Numbered from the stretch's first letter, positions 1 through 9,053 are shown. The stretch is DNA of 64,000 nucleotides from Nostocoides sp. Soil756 (GCF_001428065.1 NZ_LMSE01000005.1:1-64000), one strand, 5' to 3'. Numbers and translations: made by a program. Notes: generated from the letters alone by a model not told the origin.

Positions 1-61
1 CGCCGGCTGGATCGCCCAGAAACAACTCGTCCGCGGCCTCTCCATGGGAGCCATCAAATGA
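1..61 (+). CDS. Carbohydrate ABC transporter permease, C-terminal end (partial)
   Basis: The open frame from base 2 reads AGWIAQKQLVRGLSMGAIK and stops at TGA 59-61. The ending Q-x-x-x-V-R-G-L-x-x-G-A-x-K is characteristic of MalG-type inner-membrane permeases of sugar ABC importers. Only 19 residues are in the window, so substrate cannot be judged. A LacI-family regulator converges on it from the other strand, which fits a sugar-uptake locus extending to the left. Confidence 0.6.
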   Translation, partial: AGWIAQKQLVRGLSMGAIK

Positions 62-105
62 CCCCCACCCCCGCGAGAACCCCCACCTGACCTGCACCCG
101 GGGGG

Positions 106-131
106 ACCCGGCCGGCGGGCCGGCGCCGGGT
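106..131. terminator. GC-rich hairpin between convergent genes
   Basis: ACCCGGC at 106-112 pairs with GCCGGGT at 125-131, with more GC pairing possible inside. It sits between the permease tail and the stop of the LacI gene. There is no T-tract, so this is only a terminator candidate. Confidence 0.3.
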
Positions 132-133
132 GG

Positions 134-1138
134 TCAGTGGCAGCCGCACGAGTCGCGGACGACCAGGGTCGCCTCGATCCGTACGGTGCGCGCCGGCGTC
201 TGCGGGTCACCCAGCCGCCGGGTCAGGAGCTCGATCGACTGGGCTCCGATGGCCGAGGTCCCCTGGGCCATCGCGGTCAGCCGCGGGTGGAAGATGTCGG
301 CCCACTCGAAGTCGTCGAACACGGCGACGGCCAGGTCATCGGGGATGCTCAGCCCCAGGCGTCGGCACGCCTTCATCAGCTCGATGGTCGCCTGGTTGTT
401 GCCGGAGACGACCGCGGTGGGCGCGTCCGGGCCGTCCAGCGCGGCCCGCAGCTGCGCCGCCAGACGGTCGCTGTCCAAGCCGTCCAGGACCGGCGCCTCC
501 GGCAGGTCCCCCAGCCGGTGCAGTCCGAGACGGAAACCGTCCCACCGCTCCTGGGTCGTCGTCAGCCCGGCTCGGGGGCTGACGAAGCAGAGCCGCCGAT
601 GGCCGTGGTCGGCGAGGTGCGCGACCAGGGCCGCCGTGGCTTCGACGTTCTCCGAGCCCACCTGGTCCAGGCCGAGCGGCATCAGACGGTCGATGAGCAC
701 CACGGGCACCGCATTGTGCCGGGCGTAGGCGAGCGCGGCGGAGGGGTCGGCCGACGGGGCCAGGATGACTCCACTGACCCCCCGGCGCAGCAGGTCCGTC
801 ATCGCCCGCACCTCGTTGGTGGGGTCGTCGTGGGGGTCGGCCAGCACGAGCGAGTAGCCGTCCAGCGTCGCGCGCCGGTCCATGGCCTGCACCACGGTGC
901 CGAAGTAGGGGTTGGTCATCGCGGACATGGCGATGCCGATGGTCATGGCGTCCGGGTCGGAGCCGGTGTGGCCGGGCCCGACGTACCCCAGCCGCGCCAT
1001 CGCGGTGAGGACCGCCTGCTCCGTCTCGGGTGCGACCGGGCGGGTCTTGTTGACCACGTGCGAGACCGTCGACTTCGAGACGCCGGCGGCCGCCGCGACC
1101 GCGCCCATGGACGGAGAGGACTTCTGCTGACGTGCCAC
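134..1138 (-). CDS. LacI-family transcriptional regulator
   Basis: A 334-residue protein from GTG 1138. The N-terminal LacI helix-turn-helix is clear (MGAVAAAAGVSKSTVSHVVN at about residues 10-29), followed by a hinge and a periplasmic-binding-like effector domain that starts near TIGIAMSAMTNPYF and ends in VRDSCGCH. A longer frame upstream to 1231 is Arg-rich and unlike the family, so the GTG just before the helix-turn-helix is preferred. The neighbouring sugar ABC permease suggests repression of carbohydrate uptake genes; the inducer is unknown. Confidence 0.9.
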   Translation of the reverse strand: MARQQKSSPSMGAVAAAAGVSKSTVSHVVNKTRPVAPETEQAVLTAMARLGYVGPGHTGSDPDAMTIGIAMSAMTNPYFGTVVQAMDRRATLDGYSLVLADPHDDPTNEVRAMTDLLRRGVSGVILAPSADPSAALAYARHNAVPVVLIDRLMPLGLDQVGSENVEATAALVAHLADHGHRRLCFVSPRAGLTTTQERWDGFRLGLHRLGDLPEAPVLDGLDSDRLAAQLRAALDGPDAPTAVVSGNNQATIELMKACRRLGLSIPDDLAVAVFDDFEWADIFHPRLTAMAQGTSAIGAQSIELLTRRLGDPQTPARTVRIEATLVVRDSCGCH

Positions 1139-1292
1139 CCGTTCATGATGCCCGTTGCGCAACCGTTTCGCAGGCCGTGCGTGGCGTGTTGCGCGCGGTC
1201 GGCGACGGACGGTCGGGGCGCCCCGGCCCACTCACGCCCCACCTCGGCGATACTCGGGAGCCCGGCACGACCACGAGAAGGGCGACGACGCC

Positions 1293-1868
1293 ATGACCGG
1301 CACCAGCGCAGGCACCCGCTACCCCCTGGCCGACCTCGAGGAGGTGCCCGACGACATCCGCGAGCGCATCCTGGCGGTGCAGGAGAAGTCCGGGTTCGTC
1401 CCGTCGGTCTTCCTCGTGCTGGCCCGTCGCCCCGAGGAGTTCCGGGCGTTCTTCGCCTACCACGACGCGCTCATGGAGGGCCCGGGCACCTTGACCAAGG
1501 CCGAGCGCGAGATGATCGTGGTCGCCACCTCGAGCCACAACCACTGCCTCTACTGCGTGGTCGCGCACGGGGCCATCCTGCGCATCCGCGCCAAGGACCC
1601 GCTCGTCGCCGACCAGGTGGCGGTCAACCACCGCACCGCCGACCTCACGCCGCGCCAGCACGCCATGCTCGACTTCGCGCTCAAGGTCACTGCCGCGTCG
1701 CACACCATCGACGACGCCGACCACGAGGCGCTGGCCGCCCACGGCTTCACCGCCGAGGACGCCTGGGACATCGCAGCCATCGCCGCGTTCTTCGGCCTGT
1801 CGAACCGGATGGCCAACGTCACCGAGATGCGGCCCAACCCCGAGTTCTACGGGATGGGCCGCGGCTGA
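1293..1868 (+). CDS. AhpD-like peroxidase-related enzyme (carboxymuconolactone decarboxylase fold)
   Basis: A 191-residue protein. The redox motif HCLYCVVAH carries the CxxC and nearby His expected of the AhpD/CMD superfamily, and the flanking SVFLVLARRPEEFRAFF and AEREMIVVATSS match the peroxidase-related-enzyme subfamily. The family reduces peroxides or acts as a thiol-disulfide partner; the substrate here is unknown. ATG 1293 is chosen because GAGAAGGG lies upstream; the earlier open frame runs back over the LacI promoter region. It converges with the esterase gene that follows. Confidence 0.88.
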   Translation: MTGTSAGTRYPLADLEEVPDDIRERILAVQEKSGFVPSVFLVLARRPEEFRAFFAYHDALMEGPGTLTKAEREMIVVATSSHNHCLYCVVAHGAILRIRAKDPLVADQVAVNHRTADLTPRQHAMLDFALKVTAASHTIDDADHEALAAHGFTAEDAWDIAAIAAFFGLSNRMANVTEMRPNPEFYGMGRG

Positions 1869-1925
1869 CCCAGCCCCGCGTCGGCCGCGGACCCGCTGCG
1901 TCAGCAGCTGCGTGGGCGCCCGGCC

Positions 1926-2891
1926 TCAGCCGGCCAGCACCCTCGCGACCCACGCGTCGCGCGTCGCCGTCATCGCCCGAGCCATGGGGGTCTCGGGGGC
2001 CATGAGGTCGAAGGCGTGGAAGCCACCGGGCCACACGTGCAGCTCGGCCTGGATGCCCGCGTGCCACAGGGCGGTCGCGTAGGCCACGTCCTCGTCGCGG
2101 AAGACCTCGGCAGTGGCGCAGTCGAGGTAGGTGGGCGGTAGGCCCGAGAGGTCGGTCGCGCGAGCGGGCGCAGCGTAGATCGAGACGTCGTCGGTGCCCT
2201 TGCGGTCCCCGAGCAGGGCCGACCAGCCGGTGACGTTGCTGGTCCGGTCCCAGACCCCCACGCCGTCGATCTGGGCGGTCGACACCGTCGCGTCGCGGTC
2301 GTCGAGCATCGGGTAGATCAGCAGCTGGCCCACCAGCGGCGGCCCGCCGCGGTCGCGGGCGAGGAGCGCGGTGCCGGCGGCGAGGCCACCACCGGCACTG
2401 GCGCCGGCGATCAGCAGCCGCCCGAGGTCCAGGCCGAGCTCGTCCGCGTGGTCCGCAGTCCACACCAGGCCGGCGTAGCAGTCCTCCACGGGGAAGGGGT
2501 CGGGGTACTCGGGCGCGAGGCGGTACTCGACCGTGACGACGACGGCGCCGAGCTCGGTGATCCACGGCAGGAACTGCGGCAGGCCGGTGAACCGGTCCCC
2601 GATGATCATCCCGCCACCGTGGATGTGGAAGACGACGGGCGACGGCCCCGTGCGCCCCTCGGCCTCCAGCACGGTGACCTCGATCTCGTCGCCCTGGTGC
2701 CCGGGGATCGTGTGGTCGGTGCGCCGGACCTGCGCCTGCGCGAGCACCTCATCGGCCGGGACGTCCATCGGCAGCGGCTCGCGCATCGCCGGGATCATCT
2801 CGGGCGTGATGCTGCTCGGCATCAACTCGGCCATCGCGGCCAGGACGGGCTCCAGGTCGGGGTGGAACGGGGGGCGGGGCAGTGCGGTCAT
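1926..2891 (-). CDS. Alpha/beta hydrolase, hormone-sensitive-lipase type esterase
   Basis: A 321-residue cytoplasmic hydrolase. HGGG (in HIHGGGMIIGDR) is the HSL-family oxyanion-hole motif, GASAGG is the nucleophile elbow, and the late GGFHAFD supplies the catalytic His. ATG 2891 follows GAGAGGA at good spacing; the longer frame to 2966 lacks this support. Such enzymes hydrolyse short-chain acyl esters; natural substrate unknown. Confidence 0.9.
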   Translation of the reverse strand: MTALPRPPFHPDLEPVLAAMAELMPSSITPEMIPAMREPLPMDVPADEVLAQAQVRRTDHTIPGHQGDEIEVTVLEAEGRTGPSPVVFHIHGGGMIIGDRFTGLPQFLPWITELGAVVVTVEYRLAPEYPDPFPVEDCYAGLVWTADHADELGLDLGRLLIAGASAGGGLAAGTALLARDRGGPPLVGQLLIYPMLDDRDATVSTAQIDGVGVWDRTSNVTGWSALLGDRKGTDDVSIYAAPARATDLSGLPPTYLDCATAEVFRDEDVAYATALWHAGIQAELHVWPGGFHAFDLMAPETPMARAMTATRDAWVARVLAG

Positions 2892-3009
2892 GGGCGGTCC
2901 TCTCGGGGACGAGCACAGCGGTGGGCTCGGACCCCGCCATCCTGGCCGACCCACGGCCGCCGGCACATCCCCCTGTCCACGCGGGACGCCGGCAGGGAGG
3001 GGCGCGGCG

Positions 3010-3225
3010 TCAGTGGGCCGCGTCCGGGTGGATGCTGCGGGTCCGGTCGCGCGCGTAGCGACGGGGCAGCCAGTCGCGGGGGTAGACCTTGGGCAGGATC
3101 TTGGCGACGGCCAGGGCCAGGTACATGACGGTGTTGATCGCGACGAAGACGGCCAGCACCGAGAACCACGTGGTGTCCAGGACCGATTCGGGCAGCACGA
3201 TCCCGGCGGGGACGAGGGCGCTCAT
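3010..3225 (-). CDS. 71-residue single-pass membrane protein, last gene of the c-di-GMP/glycosyltransferase operon
   Basis: ATG 3225 overlaps the glycosyltransferase stop as ATGA, so translation is probably coupled. The protein has a short N-terminus, one hydrophobic helix (about residues 18-43, WFSVLAVFVAINTVMYLALA) and a basic tail rich in Arg (RDWLPRRYARDRTR). I do not recognise a named family. Its size, membrane helix and coupling suggest an accessory subunit of the upstream synthase; that is inference. Confidence 0.75.
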   Translation of the reverse strand: MSALVPAGIVLPESVLDTTWFSVLAVFVAINTVMYLALAVAKILPKVYPRDWLPRRYARDRTRSIHPDAAH

Positions 3226-4673
3226 CGGTGGTCCCCGTTCTCGACCAGCACGCGCCCGTCGGACGCCTTGACCACGTGCTGCCACTGCGCCTGCTTACCG
3301 GTGAGGATGTCGAGCACCCCTCTCACGTAGACGATGTTGAGGACGGTGGCGTAGACGAGCTCGGGGATCAGCAGGGCGCCGAGGATGCGGGCGCGCCAGC
3401 CGCCTCTCCAGACGCTCACGATCCGCTCGACGACGAACACGCCGCCGACGCCGACCCAGAACGGGAAGAACACGGTGCCGTCCAGGGCCAGGGCCATGAC
3501 GGCGATGAGGGTGAAGTACGCGGTCAGCGCCACCACGCCGTAGCCGATCCCGAGCTGCTGGGCCCAGTACCGCAGGGTCTGCGGGGTCAGGCCGTAGGAG
3601 CCGAGGTTCTCGAGCGCCCCCCGCTGCCAGCGCAGCCGCTGGGCCCAGAGGGCCCCCCAGGTGGGCATGACCTCGGTGACGACGGAGCACTCCTGCGGCG
3701 AGATCATCAGGGCGCCCAGTGTCTTCAGGGCCAGGGTGAGCTCGTTGTCCTCGGTCAGGGCCGCGGTGTCGTAGACCTCGCCGCGCCGGCCCGGCAGGGC
3801 TCGACCGCGCTGCGCCGCGACCTCGCGCAGCGCCCCGGAGCGGAACACCGACGCCGTTCCGGTGAGGACGAAGAGCCGCCCCCGCCGGCGACGGATCTCG
3901 CGGCTGTAGCGGGTGTACTCGTTGCGCTGCAGCTGGCCCAGCAGCCCGCCGCCCTCCTCGCCGTAGAAGAGGCCGCCGACGGCCATGAGCGCACGGTCAC
4001 TGGTCATCCGGGCCCGCACCACGGTGAGGTACCCCTGGTCGAGCACGGTGTCGGCGTCCATCACCATCACGCAGTCGTTCTCGCCGAGATCGGGCAGCAG
4101 CCGCTTGAGGGCCTGGTTGAGGGCGCCGGCCTTCTTGTGGTTGTTGTCGACGCTGCGCAGCACCTCGACGCCCATCCGCTCGGCGATCTCCTCGGTGCCG
4201 TCGGTGCAGTTGTCCGCGACGACGATGACCCGGTCGGGCCGGTCGTGCTGCTCGAGCAGCGAGCGGATGGTCGCGGCGATGCGGTCGGCCTCGTTGTGCG
4301 CGGGGATGAGGACGGTGACGGTCACCACACCGTGGAACACCCCGGCGGTGCGGGCCATCACGGGTTTGGGGGCCAACGGCGTCGCGCTGACGTCGTCGGA
4401 ACGGCGGTAGCGGGTCGCGATGCGGCGCTCGATGCCGGCCACCCCGGCGGCCAGGAGCAGCGCGATGGCGATGGCGACCAGGATGAGGCGCGTCGAGGGT
4501 GCCTGGGTGTCGTACAGGACGCTCCAGATCCCGAAGACCAGGCCCTCCTTGGGACGGCGCAGCGAGCCGGGGTCGCTCAGGCTGAGCCCGAACCACAACA
4601 TCAGAGCAGCGCCGAGCGCCATCCCCAGGACGACGACACCGACCCCCCGCTCGAGCCGACGCTTCTTCTTCAT
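3222..4673 (-). CDS. Membrane family-2 glycosyltransferase, processive polysaccharide synthase type
   Basis: A 483-residue protein with two N-terminal membrane helices (about residues 9-30 and 58-78), a GT-A catalytic domain and C-terminal helices. Catalytic signatures of processive GT2 enzymes are all present: ADNCTDGT, MDAD (metal-binding DxD), TED (in ALTEDNELT) and QRLRW (QxxRW). It most resembles the PgaC/IcaA/hyaluronan-synthase branch rather than cellulose synthase, and there is no PilZ domain. Its ATG overlaps the stop of the upstream GGDEF-EAL gene by ATGA, and its own stop overlaps the start of the next small gene. This suggests an exopolysaccharide made under c-di-GMP control; the sugar is not known. 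Confidence 0.9.
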   Translation of the reverse strand: MKKKRRLERGVGVVVLGMALGAALMLWFGLSLSDPGSLRRPKEGLVFGIWSVLYDTQAPSTRLILVAIAIALLLAAGVAGIERRIATRYRRSDDVSATPLAPKPVMARTAGVFHGVVTVTVLIPAHNEADRIAATIRSLLEQHDRPDRVIVVADNCTDGTEEIAERMGVEVLRSVDNNHKKAGALNQALKRLLPDLGENDCVMVMDADTVLDQGYLTVVRARMTSDRALMAVGGLFYGEEGGGLLGQLQRNEYTRYSREIRRRRGRLFVLTGTASVFRSGALREVAAQRGRALPGRRGEVYDTAALTEDNELTLALKTLGALMISPQECSVVTEVMPTWGALWAQRLRWQRGALENLGSYGLTPQTLRYWAQQLGIGYGVVALTAYFTLIAVMALALDGTVFFPFWVGVGGVFVVERIVSVWRGGWRARILGALLIPELVYATVLNIVYVRGVLDILTGKQAQWQHVVKASDGRVLVENGDHR

Positions 4674-7600
4674 GTGAGGTCTCCTCCGACCAGTAGGGCG
4701 GACGGGCTGTCCGTGGCGAGCGATCCGGATGTGGTCCACTGCGAGCTGCCGCCGTGCAGGTGGCGCGAGACGAAGGTGTCGAAGGGCACCGGCTCCCCGA
4801 TGTAGTAGCCCTGCGCGTAGTCGACCCCGAGCTCGCGCACGACGTCGAGGACGGCGGCCTCGGCCACGAACTCCGCCACGGTCTCCTTGCCGAGGTTGCG
4901 GGCGACACCGACGATCGAGCGCAGGATGGCGCGGTCCACCGCGGACGTGTGCGCGCCGGCGACGAACTCCCCGTCGATCTTGACGATGTCGAAGGGCAGG
5001 TGCTTGAGGTAGTAGAACGAGCCGAAGCCGGCCCCGAAGTCGTCGATGGCCACACGGGTGCCCATGGCGCCCAGCCGCTGGCTGAAGGCCCGCGCGGCGG
5101 GCACGTCGGCCACGGCCGCGGTCTCGGTGGCCTCGACGACGAACTTGTGCGCCGACACGCCGTGCCGGTGCAGCGCCTCGACGAACTCGCGCTCGACCGA
5201 CTCGTCGCCGATGGAGTGCCCCGAGAGGTTGACCTCCAGCACCAGCTCGGGCTCGTGCTGGTGCAGCCGCGAGAGCGTGGCCACGGCGTGCCGGATGACC
5301 CACTTGTCGAGCTCGGGCGCCAGGCCGGCCCGCTCGGCCACGTGGACGAAGCGACCGGGACTCACCGGCGCGCCGTCGCGGTCGACCAGGCGCAGCAGGG
5401 CCTCGGCCGCCACGACGCGATTGGAGCGCACGTCGAGGATGGGCTGCAGGTACAGCTCGAAGGCGTCGTTCTCGATGGCCGCCTCGATCCGCGCCATCCA
5501 TTCCAGGCGGGCGCCCGAACGCGGCTGCTCGGTGCCCGAGGGGTCGAGCACCGCATGCCGGTTGCGCCCGGCCTCCTTGGCGTCGTAGAGCAGCATGTCG
5601 GCCAGCGCCAGCGGGTCGACCGCCTGCTGGGTGGCCGCGGCGAAGGTCACGGCACCGACGCTCACGGTGACGCGACGCTTGGCCCCGTCCAGCGACTGGC
5701 AGTGCGCACGCACTCGCTCGACCAGCATGCGGGCCACGGACTCGGCCCCGGCCTGGTCGGCGTCGGGCAGGAGGACGGCGAACTCGTCGCCGCCGAGCCG
5801 GGCCACGAGGTCACCGCCGCGCAGCGAGTCCCGCACGACGGTCGAGATCGACACGATCAGCTCGTCGCCGGCCGTGTGGCCCATCGTGTCGTTGACCTCC
5901 TTGAAGTTGTCGAGGTCGAGCAGCAGCAGGGCCCCGCTCGGGCCGCGCCGGGCGCACAGCCGCAGGTGCTCCTCGAGCGCCTGGTCGAAACGGCGGCGGT
6001 TCGGCATCGCGGTCAGGGCGTCGTGGTCGGCGAGGTAGGTCAGCCGCTCCTCGTAGCGCCGGCGCTCCGAGAAGTCGACGACGTTGACGAGGATGACCTC
6101 GTCCTCCTCGTCCGGGCTCGAGAGCACCCGACTGGTGAGGGACACGTGGGCATCGGAGCCGTCGAGGCTCTCGATGGTCCAGTCGCCGACCAGGAGCTCG
6201 CCGGGGAAGGCCACGGCCCGCTCGAGGTAGACCGCCATCTTGTCGCGGTGCGTCGGCGAGAGGTCGCCGAAGGCCATGCCGACGACGTCCTCGACGGTGC
6301 GGCCGGCCATCGCGGCCAGGGAGTCGTTGACCTGGAGGACCCGACCGGCGAGGTCGAGCACGGCGACCCCGTGCGGAGCGTCGGAGATGAGCCGCTCGGT
6401 GCGCTGGCGCTCCGCCTCGAGAGCATGCAGACGGGCCTGCTCGTCGGAGACGTCGTGGAAGACCAGCAGGACCCTCTCGACGAGGTCGTCGCCGCCGTCG
6501 TGCATCGGCACCGCGTCGATGGCCACGAGCCGCTGCTCGCCCGAGTACCGGTCCTCACTGAGCACCAGGGCGCCCCGCACGGTCTCGCCGGCGAGGGCCC
6601 GCACCGAGGGCCACTCGTCGTCGGCCATCCGGCTCCCGTCGGGGCGACGCGCCACGAAGGTGGCCGCCTCGAAGAAGTCCGCGCCGTCGCCGAGCCACTG
6701 CCCGGCCGCCTCGTTGTGCAGCAGGATCCCGCCGGCCCGGCCGATGACGACCACGGCGTCCGGGATGGTCTCGGTGATGACGCGCAGGTCGTCGGCCTGG
6801 GTGCCGGCCTGGCGTGCGGCCCGGGCCAGCTCGCCCAGGAGACGGTCGCGCTCGCACTGCACCGTGGCCACGACCACCGGCAGGCCCACGGCCAGGAGCA
6901 TGTAGGACTGGAGGGTCAGGGCGGTGGCCAAGGGGTCGTCGATGGTGCCGAACGGCCCGCTCCCGTAGGTCCGCACGAGGAAGAGGGTCGCGAACGCCCC
7001 GAGCACACCCTCGGCCGCGGCCAGTGGCAGTGGCAGGCGCAGGCCGGCGGCGAACAGCAGCGCCAGCGGCAGGAAGCTCAGGGGGAGGTTGCGACCGGGC
7101 CCGAAGACGAACCACTGCAGCGCCACGGTGACCGCGAAGAGCGGGAGCGCCGCCAGCAGGGAGCGCGCGCTGCTCCGCAGCCGCGTGCCGCGCGCTCCGG
7201 TGCCTGGCCCGCAGGCGCCCCGCAGGGCCAGCCCGGGCACGGCGATCACGACGACAGCGGCCGCGTTGCGCACGAACCATCCCAGGGCGGCCTGCCACGT
7301 CACGCCGGTGCTCGACAGCGCCAACCCGGTCATTCCCAGCGCGGTGCTCGTCGTCACCGCGGCGCCGCCGGCTGCCACGAAGCGGTAGATGTCGGTCAGG
7401 CCCCTGAGCGAGACCGGCCGCAGGTCCTGGGTCCAGCCCTGGCTCCGGTCCGCCACCATGAGGGCGCGGACGCCGACCACGAAGATGCCGTTGGCCAGAC
7501 CGAGGAAGAAGGCGGTGGCGGGGGGCACCCCGGTCACGGCGTTCCCGACGGACGCGACGAGGAACACGAAGGTGGTGGCGACTCCGACCTCGCGGCGCGA

Positions 7601-7741
7601 GGCGGCGTACAGCCCCCAGAGCACGGCGACGCCGGCCGGCGGCCAGAAGAGCGCCAGGCCCGTCTCGGGCAGGATCGTCGCGCGCCCGAGCACGACCGAA
7701 GCCGTGAAGGCGACGACGAACAGAGCCGTCCTCGTGATCAT
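4670..7741 (-). CDS. MASE1-PAS-PAS-GGDEF-EAL cyclic-di-GMP synthase/phosphodiesterase
   Basis: A 1023-residue membrane protein. About residues 1-300 form a multi-helix MASE1-like sensor (LFWPPAGVAVLW near the start), followed by two PAS domains, a GGDEF domain and an EAL domain. The cyclase site is intact (ARLGGDEFAVLL), and RGGD lies exactly five residues before GGDEF, matching the RxxD product-inhibition site. The EAL side has EALLR, NLSG, ETAA, DDFGAGFGS, KIDGE and YAQGYY, so both activities look possible. The start at ATG 7741 leads straight into the first helix. It is the first gene of a three-gene overlapping operon with a polysaccharide-synthase-like glycosyltransferase. Confidence 0.93.
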   Translation of the reverse strand: MITRTALFVVAFTASVVLGRATILPETGLALFWPPAGVAVLWGLYAASRREVGVATTFVFLVASVGNAVTGVPPATAFFLGLANGIFVVGVRALMVADRSQGWTQDLRPVSLRGLTDIYRFVAAGGAAVTTSTALGMTGLALSSTGVTWQAALGWFVRNAAAVVVIAVPGLALRGACGPGTGARGTRLRSSARSLLAALPLFAVTVALQWFVFGPGRNLPLSFLPLALLFAAGLRLPLPLAAAEGVLGAFATLFLVRTYGSGPFGTIDDPLATALTLQSYMLLAVGLPVVVATVQCERDRLLGELARAARQAGTQADDLRVITETIPDAVVVIGRAGGILLHNEAAGQWLGDGADFFEAATFVARRPDGSRMADDEWPSVRALAGETVRGALVLSEDRYSGEQRLVAIDAVPMHDGGDDLVERVLLVFHDVSDEQARLHALEAERQRTERLISDAPHGVAVLDLAGRVLQVNDSLAAMAGRTVEDVVGMAFGDLSPTHRDKMAVYLERAVAFPGELLVGDWTIESLDGSDAHVSLTSRVLSSPDEEDEVILVNVVDFSERRRYEERLTYLADHDALTAMPNRRRFDQALEEHLRLCARRGPSGALLLLDLDNFKEVNDTMGHTAGDELIVSISTVVRDSLRGGDLVARLGGDEFAVLLPDADQAGAESVARMLVERVRAHCQSLDGAKRRVTVSVGAVTFAAATQQAVDPLALADMLLYDAKEAGRNRHAVLDPSGTEQPRSGARLEWMARIEAAIENDAFELYLQPILDVRSNRVVAAEALLRLVDRDGAPVSPGRFVHVAERAGLAPELDKWVIRHAVATLSRLHQHEPELVLEVNLSGHSIGDESVEREFVEALHRHGVSAHKFVVEATETAAVADVPAARAFSQRLGAMGTRVAIDDFGAGFGSFYYLKHLPFDIVKIDGEFVAGAHTSAVDRAILRSIVGVARNLGKETVAEFVAEAAVLDVVRELGVDYAQGYYIGEPVPFDTFVSRHLHGGSSQWTTSGSLATDSPSALLVGGDLT

Positions 7742-7910
7742 GTGGTGCGTGTCCCTGGATCCGTGGTGGGATCCCCTGCAGTGCAACCCCATGCTCCCCG
7801 TCCCGCCGCGCGCGCGCGAGCCGGGAGGGCGGATTCGAGCCGGTCAGTGCGCGGCCATCGGCCGAACAGCCGAAGCCCGGGTCCCGCCGCCGGTGGCTCC
7901 GGAACGCGCC

Positions 7911-7938
7911 GTGCCCCGGACCGACGGGTCCGGGGCAC
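7911..7938 (-). terminator. Hairpin terminator after the NlpC/P60 gene
   Basis: GTGCCCCGGACC at 7911-7922 pairs perfectly with GGTCCGGGGCAC at 7927-7938 across a four-base loop. It lies 24 bases beyond the NlpC/P60 stop and before the c-di-GMP operon. No strong T-tract, as is usual in actinobacteria. Confidence 0.65.
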
Positions 7939-7961
7939 GAGCGAACGTGGAGCGGGGTGGC

Positions 7962-8753
7962 TCAGAAGCGCCGATAGCCGCTGACGCCGGCGAACACGGG
8001 TCGCTCCTGGGTGACCTCGCCGGGCTTGCCGGAGTCGATCATCATCCCGTTGCCGGTGTAGATGCCCACGTGCCAGGCCGGGGAGCCGAAGAACACGAGG
8101 TCGCCCGGCTGCGGGTTGCTGACGGGAGTGCCCGCGGCCTGCTGCTGCGCGGCGGTCCGGGGCAGCGAGATGCCGGCCTTGGCGAAGACGTAGGAGGTGA
8201 AGCCCGAGCAGTCGAACCCGGTGCTGGGGCTGGACCCCCCGTAGCTGTAGGGGATGCCCAGCAGGCTCCGGGCGATGTTGACGACCGCACTCGAGGACTG
8301 CGGCATCGAGTTGATCACCCGACGAGCCGTGGAGCGGCTGGCCGTCTGCGACTGCGCACGGTCGGAGGTGACCCTGACGACCGGAGCAGGCTCGGGCTTC
8401 GGCCGGGGCTTCGGCTTGGCCACCGCACGGACCCCGGAGACCCCGACGATGTCGGCGACGACCGGGGCGGCGGCCTTGGGGGCCACGAGCGCCGGGGCCG
8501 CGGCCAGGGCCCGGGGCGACGCCGACGGGAGGGTGGAGGACGCGACGGGGGTGCCGCCGCGGGCCGTGGACTCGAACCCGACCGACGCGTGGGCCGGGAG
8601 TGCGAAGGTGGCGACCAAGCCTCCGGAGGCGGCCAGGACGGCCGAGGCGCGGGCCCCGGTCTCACCGGCGGTCCGGACGATGGAGGACAGCTCGGCGACG
8701 GGGCTGTAGCGGACGGCAGAGCGATGCCGTCCGGAGCGGGTGGGCTCGGACAC
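7962..8753 (-). CDS. Secreted NlpC/P60 peptidoglycan endopeptidase under a c-di-AMP riboswitch
   Basis: A 263-residue protein: basic N-terminus, a hydrophobic stretch ending in PAHAS (likely signal), a Lys-Pro linker ([13 protein letters not shown]) and a C-terminal NlpC/P60 domain. The catalytic Cys is in DCSGF and the His in WHVGIY. Such enzymes cut D-Glu-gamma-diaminopimelate bonds in the wall. GTG 8753 is chosen because GAGAGG sits six bases upstream; a TTG two codons earlier is possible. The leader carries a ydaO-type aptamer whose 3' end touches this ribosome binding site. The linker resembles that of the next gene upstream, suggesting related localisation. Confidence 0.9.
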   Translation of the reverse strand: MSEPTRSGRHRSAVRYSPVAELSSIVRTAGETGARASAVLAASGGLVATFALPAHASVGFESTARGGTPVASSTLPSASPRALAAAPALVAPKAAAPVVADIVGVSGVRAVAKPKPRPKPEPAPVVRVTSDRAQSQTASRSTARRVINSMPQSSSAVVNIARSLLGIPYSYGGSSPSTGFDCSGFTSYVFAKAGISLPRTAAQQQAAGTPVSNPQPGDLVFFGSPAWHVGIYTGNGMMIDSGKPGEVTQERPVFAGVSGYRRF

Positions 8754-8764
8754 GTTCAACCTCT

Positions 8765-8904
8765 CTGTGCCTACGGGGTGAGCTGTCGGGTTCGGGCAGA
8801 GGTTGCCCGGCCGGCGGTCCCGAAGGACCGGTCGGCTTCACCCCGAGGAGCCAGGCGTGAGAGTGGCTCCGAAGGTGGTTCCCCCGCTCCTGCCAAGCGG
8901 TGTG
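8765..8904 (-). promoter_or_regulatory. Cyclic-di-AMP riboswitch (ydaO/yuaA type)
   Basis: Read on the minus strand, the leader contains the conserved blocks of the ydaO class in order: CGCTT near the 5' end, GAGCGGGGGAACC, TCGGGGTGAAGCCG, GGGCAACCTCTGCCCGAA, CCCGACAGCTCACC and CCGTAGGC. Variable hairpins separate them, as in known members. In actinobacteria this class commonly precedes wall hydrolases and generally turns expression off when c-di-AMP binds. The aptamer ends a few bases before the ribosome binding site, with no obvious intervening terminator hairpin, so translational control is likely here (inference). Confidence 0.93.
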
Positions 8905-8985
8905 GTGCACGAGGACCCGTGGATGGAGGCAGGACTCGGCGGTTCCATCCGTGGGGCCCGACGTCCGGGTCGGTCGGGCCCAGCG

Positions 8986-9016
8986 AACCTAACATCAGGA
9001 GGCCGGATGATCACAA
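8986..9016 (-). promoter_or_regulatory. Putative promoter for the riboswitch transcript
   Basis: On the minus strand TTGTGA (9016-9011) is followed 19 bases later by TAGGTT (8991-8986), placing transcription start about 75 bases before the aptamer. The spacing is slightly long, so this is tentative. Confidence 0.4.
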
Positions 9017-9053
9017 AACGATCACGAGAGGTCTCTCAGGATCCTGTGAAAGC

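Noticed and set aside
4754-7984. Very long antisense open frame opposite the GGDEF-EAL gene
   Set aside because: Composition (His, Gly, Arg, Gln-rich, no domain) is that of an antisense shadow in high-GC DNA; the opposite strand encodes complete, motif-bearing domains.
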